DNA of 37,113 bases from positions 1-37,113 of the forward strand of contig CALXZI010000012.1 of assembly GCA_944393205.1 (NCBI GenBank), read 5' to 3'. Shown piece after piece: positions 32,985-37,113 of this stretch (the first letter of the stretch is position 1; each line of letters starts with the position of its first letter). The notes under the pieces are model-generated. The model was not told where the DNA came from. It searched no databases and worked only from the letters and a program-made list of their open reading frames with translations. The position numbers and the translations under genes are program-made. Source of the DNA: an uncultured Alphaproteobacteria bacterium (GTDB taxonomy: Bacteria; Pseudomonadota; Alphaproteobacteria; RF32; CAG-239).

Positions 32985-33011
32985 ACACCCGCCTTTTTAA
33001 AAGACGGGTGT
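32985..33011 (-). terminator. Terminator of the aminotransferase gene
   Basis: ACACCCG (32985-32991) pairs with CGGGTGT (33005-33011). On the minus strand the stem is followed by a T run (A run at 32979-32985 on plus). Confidence 0.75.
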
Positions 33012-33026
33012 GCCGTGTCGGAAAAA

Positions 33027-34187
33027 TTAAGCGGCTTTAGCTGAATATTTATCCGCAAATTTGTTCATTGTTTCAATGATGTACGACTGTTCATCTTCTT
33101 CAATGTATGGGTGCATTGGAATGCTTAACACAGTCTTGGATAATTTTTCACAGACCGGAACCGAGCGCGTGTTCCATTTTTTATATGCCGTCTGGGTGTT
33201 AACCGGACGCGGATAATAAGCGCCGCAAGGAATGCCGGCCTCTTTTAAATAAGCCATCAGCTCATCGCGGTGTTCGCAATTAATGGTATAAAGCGCATAA
33301 GCCGAACGGCAGTTGTCTAAAATGCGCTGTTTACCGAAATACGGGCTTAATTCCGAATCATAACGTTTAGCAATACGGTAACGATCTTCCAGCTCTTTAT
33401 CAAAAACAGTTAATTTCTGCAAAATGACCGCGGCTTGAAAGGAATTCATACGACCGGTCATGCCCAAACGAACATTATCATAGTGATCATCGGGGCTCAT
33501 ACCATGAACGCGGCAGGATTTAACCAACTCATTTTCTTCATTGCTGTTGGTAAACACCGCACCGCCGTCGCCGTAACCGGCTAAAGGTTTGGTCGGGTAA
33601 AAAGATGTGGCGCTCATGTCGGCAATTGAACCGGCTTTTTTGCCATAATAAACAGAACCGTATGATTGGCAGGAATCTGAAAGTACTTTCATGCCGTTTT
33701 CGTGGGCAATCTTAATGATCTCATTCAGTTCACAAGGGGAACCGAAAATATCAACCGGAATAACGGCTTTTAAGTTAAGCTTGCCTTCTTTTTTGACTTC
33801 GGCAATAGCGCGTTTCAAATCTTCAGGATCCATGTTGTAAGTATCCGGTTTGGAATCAACAAAAATCGGCGTGGCGCCTAACAAAACCGGCGCTTCGGCA
33901 GAAGATACAAACGTAAACGATGATACAAAAACAGCATCGCCGGCTTTGACATCCCAAGCCATTAAGGCCAAAGTGAGGGCATCGGTGCCGGAACCACAGG
34001 TTGAACAATATTTGGTGCCGGAATATTCCGCCAATTTTTGATCAAGTTCTTTGGTTTCAGGGCCTTGGCAATAAGCGCCGTGTTCCAAAACTTTTTCCAA
34101 AGCCGCCATAATTTTGCCGCGGCCAATGATGTTTTGTGAAGTGGCGCAATCAAATAAATTTATTTTTTTTGAGGGTTTATCCGTCAT
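33027..34187 (-). CDS. DegT/DnrJ/EryC1/StrS aminotransferase
   Basis: 386 aa PLP enzyme of the sugar-aminotransferase family, which adds amino groups to nucleotide-sugar keto intermediates for LPS, capsule or glycan. GSGTDALTLAL (near 67) binds the PLP phosphate, DSCQSYGSVYYGKKAG (near 168) is the cofactor-side Asp region, and the PLP-binding Lys is in SFYPTKPLAGYGDGGA (near 195). GRMNSFQAAVI and the C-terminal IPMHPYIEEDEQ complete the fold. AAAGGA supports ATG 34187. No other sugar-biosynthesis gene is adjacent, so the substrate cannot be inferred. Confidence 0.92.
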   Translation of the reverse strand: MTDKPSKKINLFDCATSQNIIGRGKIMAALEKVLEHGAYCQGPETKELDQKLAEYSGTKYCSTCGSGTDALTLALMAWDVKAGDAVFVSSFTFVSSAEAPVLLGATPIFVDSKPDTYNMDPEDLKRAIAEVKKEGKLNLKAVIPVDIFGSPCELNEIIKIAHENGMKVLSDSCQSYGSVYYGKKAGSIADMSATSFYPTKPLAGYGDGGAVFTNSNEENELVKSCRVHGMSPDDHYDNVRLGMTGRMNSFQAAVILQKLTVFDKELEDRYRIAKRYDSELSPYFGKQRILDNCRSAYALYTINCEHRDELMAYLKEAGIPCGAYYPRPVNTQTAYKKWNTRSVPVCEKLSKTVLSIPMHPYIEEDEQSYIIETMNKFADKYSAKAA

Positions 34188-34327
34188 TTTTTTATCCTTT
34201 AACAAAAGTTCAAAACTGATGCCGATGTTACGGTATTTGTCAAACCGATGCAACACACAAGATATTTCTTGATTGTAACAAAAGTATGCAACATACTAAC
34301 ATATCACCACCAAACGACATATTTTTA

Positions 34328-34355
34328 TTGATTTAATTGCGGCAATTGCTATATT
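34328..34355 (+). promoter_or_regulatory. Candidate mlaA-mlaC promoter
   Basis: TTGATT (34328-34333) and TATATT (34350-34355) with a 16-base spacer containing an AATTGC inverted repeat. Confidence 0.5.
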
Positions 34356-34392
34356 TAGTAAAAACTAAAGAGCGATAACAAGGGAATAAAAG

Positions 34393-35184
34393 ATGAGAAA
34401 GTTGGTTTTGGCGGCGTTTTTGGCACTTGGTTTGGCCGCGTGCGCCACAAATCCGGACGGAAGCAAGCTTTCAGCCGATGATGAAGAATCAAAGCTGGAA
34501 TATTACAATCGCGCTATGTTTAACTTTAACTATCAATTTAATAAAAAGGTGATGAAACCGGTGGCTCGGGGTTATCGGTCTGTAACCAACCAGTTTTTCC
34601 GCAATCGGGTCAGCGCCTTTTTTAACAATTTAGAAGAACCGGCTTATTTTATTAATAATCTTTTTCAAGGTGAAATCAAAAACAGCGGCATTTCCGTCGG
34701 ACGTTTTTTAATCAACACCACTTTGGGACTGGCCGGAACGTTTGACGTGGCTGCCGGTTGGGGGCTTGAAAAAAAGAAAAACAGCTTTGACCAAACCATG
34801 GCAAAGTATTGTGTACCGGATGGTCCTTTCTTTATTTTACCGATTGTCGGCCCGGCCACGCCGCGGTATGTTGCGGGATGGACGGCTGACGCTTATGCCA
34901 GCCCGTTGTTCTGGGCTTTGATAGATGTTGAAAATGACGGCGTTGATGCGGCAGTCGTTGGTGCTACCGCGTTGAAATATATCAATATCTATGCAGAAAA
35001 CGAGGGTCTGATTGAAAGCTTGGAAGAAGGTTCGGTTGATTTTTATGCTACAATGAAGTCGGCTTTTTTGCAAAATCGGCAAAAGTTTATCAGTCTGTGC
35101 GGCACAGAAGATGTGGAAAATGACACTTTAAGTTATGACTTTGATTTTGGTTATGAAGATGCTTTTGATGAAGAAATGGAATAA
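34393..35184 (+). CDS. mlaA: Phospholipid-retrieval lipoprotein MlaA (VacJ)
   Basis: 263 aa outer-membrane lipoprotein that removes misplaced phospholipids from the outer leaflet. The signal ends in lipobox LAAC (Cys17). The MlaA domain has YYNRAMFNFNYQFNK (near 37), NLEEPAYFINNLFQG, GRFLINTTLGLAGTFDVA and QTMAKYCVPDGPFFILPIVGPATPRY (near 137). The C-terminus is strongly acidic (DFDFGYEDAFDEEME). It is followed after 23 bases by mlaC, an arrangement common in alphaproteobacteria. Confidence 0.94.
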   Translation: MRKLVLAAFLALGLAACATNPDGSKLSADDEESKLEYYNRAMFNFNYQFNKKVMKPVARGYRSVTNQFFRNRVSAFFNNLEEPAYFINNLFQGEIKNSGISVGRFLINTTLGLAGTFDVAAGWGLEKKKNSFDQTMAKYCVPDGPFFILPIVGPATPRYVAGWTADAYASPLFWALIDVENDGVDAAVVGATALKYINIYAENEGLIESLEEGSVDFYATMKSAFLQNRQKFISLCGTEDVENDTLSYDFDFGYEDAFDEEME

Positions 35185-35207
35185 ATATTGTTAAGGAGAT
35201 TGAATTT

Positions 35208-35807
35208 ATGCAAAAAATTCTGACTTTTATAATGACGGTGTTTTTGTTGGCGGCAGGTTCGGCTCAAGCCGAGGTTGATGCCTCAAAAGCCGAAAATTTT
35301 ATTAAAAAAGTAACCACGCAGGGGATTGAGGAAATTATTAATTCCGATGTTTCGGCAGAAGAAAAAGATGCACGCTTTGCCAACCTTTTTAATGAATATC
35401 TTGATTTGGATTTTATCGGGCGTTTTGTGCTGGGACGTTATTGGCGTTCTTCCACACCGAAACAACGGACGGAATTTATTGATGTTTATCGCGAAATGAA
35501 CATTAAAACATGGTCAAAACGGTTTGATGAATTTAAGGGTAAAACTTTTGTGTTCAAAGGAACCACGCCATCAAACTCGGCCGGTCAGATTTTTGTAAAT
35601 ACTGAAGTTCCGATGGAGCAAGGCGCGCCGGCAAAAGTGGTTTGGCGAGTCAAAGAAAATGATGGGACTTTCAAAGTTGTGGACATTATTATTGAGAATG
35701 TCAGTTTGGCGATTACCGCTCGTAATGAATACGCGGCTTATATTAAAAAATCTCCGGATGGCGTGGATGGCTTAATCGCTAATTTGCGGCAAAAAAGTAT
35801 GCAATAA
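35208..35807 (+). CDS. mlaC: Periplasmic phospholipid-binding protein MlaC (Ttg2D family)
   Basis: 199 aa with a cleavable signal peptide ending SAQA (cleavage near residue 21). MlaC carries phospholipids between MlaA and the MlaFEDB inner-membrane complex. LDLDFIGRFVLGRYWR (near 63), FKGKTFVFKG and VVWRVKENDGTFKVVDIIIENVSLAITARNEYAAYI (near 143) are family blocks. AAGGAG lies before the ATG. It is in an operon with mlaA; mlaFED are not in this window. Confidence 0.92.
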   Translation: MQKILTFIMTVFLLAAGSAQAEVDASKAENFIKKVTTQGIEEIINSDVSAEEKDARFANLFNEYLDLDFIGRFVLGRYWRSSTPKQRTEFIDVYREMNIKTWSKRFDEFKGKTFVFKGTTPSNSAGQIFVNTEVPMEQGAPAKVVWRVKENDGTFKVVDIIIENVSLAITARNEYAAYIKKSPDGVDGLIANLRQKSMQ

Positions 35808-35831
35808 TGTTTGAGAATTTATTGCCGATGC

Positions 35832-35869
35832 AATACCGCCAAAGGATAAATCTTTTGGCGGTATTTTTA
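35832..35869 (+). terminator. Terminator of the mlaA-mlaC operon
   Basis: A perfect 12-bp stem (35832-35843 with 35854-35865) with a short loop and T run. Confidence 0.9.
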
Positions 35870-35914
35870 ATCGGAATGCAACTGTGGAATGTTTGCTCTT
35901 TTCTAAATGAATGA

Positions 35915-35943
35915 TTGACATTTTGCGCTTTTTTAGGTAGAAT
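35915..35943 (+). promoter_or_regulatory. Promoter of the cysteine-rich protein gene
   Basis: A perfect TTGACA (35915-35920), 17 bases, then TAGAAT (35938-35943). This is among the strongest promoters in the window. Confidence 0.75.
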
Positions 35944-35979
35944 TATTATATGTATGATTATTTTTTGTCGGGGGCTGTT

Positions 35980-37113
35980 ATGCTTGATTTGAAAAAGATT
36001 TTTGCGGTTCTGGCTGGAGTTATGTTTTTAAGCGTTTCTGCCGAAGCGCGTGTTTGTTTCTTGGCCGGTTCCGGTGATGATAGCGGATGTTTGACGCTTA
36101 TTGGATCATATGAACCAACTTCCATGTGTAAAGGTTATATCAGCTGTGCTATTCCGGAAGCAGGAGCTTCAGCTTGTGTTGAAGACGGTATAGCTTTTTA
36201 TCGGCCGGAAAATTGTTGCTCTGATACAACCATTTATGAGCGTTGCGATGGCGTCGGGGAAGTCTGTCGGGCTTCGGGCTGTATCGGTTCAGATAAAAAC
36301 GGCACATACACAGCCTGTGAAATTGGTTATTGCGAATGCGACAGCACCTATACGGAAGATTGCTCTGGTCAGGGGCTTAAAGGCGTAGGCGAATCTTGCG
36401 GCGGTTTATATCAGGCATGTCAATGCTCCGCAGATTATTTCGTTTGTGATGCCGATGCCACCCCTGGCGGTTCATCATGTAAGGATACAACCATAAAATA
36501 CGCATCATGCTCATGTCCGGTTCCCGACGGCAGTAATTGGACAACCGATCCGGATACATGCTGTTCAGGGTTCAGCAAAACTTGCGTTAACCAACCAAGC
36601 GGAAAAATAGTTTATAAATGTAACACATCCCCAAGTTTTGACTGTGTTTGCGGTTTCAGCCATGCGGCCGGCGCAAAAACCACTTGTATAAACGGTTGCA
36701 CGGATAGTAATTATGAGTATGTTGGCAATATTCCGGCAAATGTTACCTGTAGTGATCATACCGATGGTATTACCGGCGCTTGCGGTAATGACTGCCGGTG
36801 TAATGACGGATACTGGGATTTTGCCAGAACCTGCGCAGAACAGCCGAAAGACGTGTGTGAGAAATTGGGTTATACGCAAGTGTCTTGCAGCGGAAAATGG
36901 TTGGGTTGTCCATATGATGTCAGCAAAAAGATTTGTATTCCGTCCAGCAGCGACGGTTGTACGTCTGGTTATGCCAAAACAGCTGCAGATTGTGGCACAC
37001 ATGGCGCCGAAGGTTATGAACTGGGCGCGGCAACTGATAATGTTGGCTGTTTCAAATGCGTTGTGAAGACTTGCCCAACCGGCACATCCACAACGTTAAG
37101 ACCCGTGTCGCCG
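35980..37113 (+). CDS. Cysteine-rich secreted protein, 3' end outside the window
   Basis: 378 codons open to the window edge, so partial. A signal peptide is clear: MLDLKKIFAVLAGVMFLSVSAEA, cleaved near residue 23. The mature part has about 43 Cys (over one in ten residues), often as CxC or CC pairs (YCECD, ACQCS, SCSCP, DCRCN), with many Gly/Thr/Ser and no membrane segment. This suggests a disulfide-rich surface or secreted protein built from repeated small modules. I recognise no named domain. An in-frame ATG at 35950 lies upstream, but 35980 follows a GGGGG site and starts the signal peptide properly. Confidence 0.8.
   Translation, partial: MLDLKKIFAVLAGVMFLSVSAEARVCFLAGSGDDSGCLTLIGSYEPTSMCKGYISCAIPEAGASACVEDGIAFYRPENCCSDTTIYERCDGVGEVCRASGCIGSDKNGTYTACEIGYCECDSTYTEDCSGQGLKGVGESCGGLYQACQCSADYFVCDADATPGGSSCKDTTIKYASCSCPVPDGSNWTTDPDTCCSGFSKTCVNQPSGKIVYKCNTSPSFDCVCGFSHAAGAKTTCINGCTDSNYEYVGNIPANVTCSDHTDGITGACGNDCRCNDGYWDFARTCAEQPKDVCEKLGYTQVSCSGKWLGCPYDVSKKICIPSSSDGCTSGYAKTAADCGTHGAEGYELGAATDNVGCFKCVVKTCPTGTSTTLRPVSP

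Overview
The window looks like chromosome of a low-GC alphaproteobacterium. Three things point there: a CtrA cell-cycle regulator with a CtrA box (TTAA-N7-TTAA) and a GANTC site in its promoter, the secB / Tim44-like / mltA / Smr cluster typical of the class, and CarD, MlaA/MlaC and LptG proteins of alphaproteobacterial type. The prepilin-like protein and the cysteine-rich secreted protein resemble families I associate with uncultured gut alphaproteobacteria (RF32 / 'Azospirillum sp. CAG' type). That placement is inference from memory, not a search.

Layout. 1-900: terminators, an Hsp20 gene (minus) and a short leader RNA with a 19-codon ORF and a perfect terminator. 910-4451: a GNAT protein, an AstE/AspA-type zinc hydrolase, a YjbR protein, two small membrane proteins and a small basic protein. 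4500-5409: an AT-rich gap, then a compact unit with its own promoter and terminator in which an unknown 170-aa ORF is written almost entirely as consecutive hairpins. 5451-7447: MazG-like pyrophosphohydrolase, ICMT-type methyltransferase, tRNA-Glu(CTC), and an AT-rich ORF with an ADP-ribosyltransferase-like start. 7525-16935: sodB, ctrA, gpsA, tkt, a lipoprotein, a TrmA/RlmD-type RNA methyltransferase, a membrane PAS-GGDEF diguanylate cyclase and a membrane protein. 17010-20503: yfgM-like, bamB, der. 20500-24159 (minus): yicC-gmk-cysK-lptG. 24232-27992: an SDR, then smr, mltA, tim44-like and divergent secB. 28046-30659: trmL, carD, a small ORF and fba. 30660-31272: about 610 bases without a gene, holding two structured RNA candidates just upstream of a prepilin-like gene, which is followed by four strong hairpins. 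32178-35807: BI-1 protein, DegT-type aminotransferase, mlaA-mlaC. From 35980 a cysteine-rich secreted protein runs off the window end.

Most genes are housekeeping: envelope biogenesis (BamB, LptG, MlaA/C, MltA), protein export (SecB, YfgM), translation and RNA (Der, TrmL, RNA methyltransferase, YicC) and central metabolism (Tkt, Fba, GpsA, CysK, Gmk). I see no insertion sequence, integrase, CRISPR array or recognisable defence operon. The unexplained parts are (i) the hairpin-written gene at 4869-5409, (ii) the two tandem structured RNAs before the prepilin gene, and (iii) the leader RNA before the GNAT gene. Overlaps, starts and stems were worked out by eye, and no folding or database search was run.
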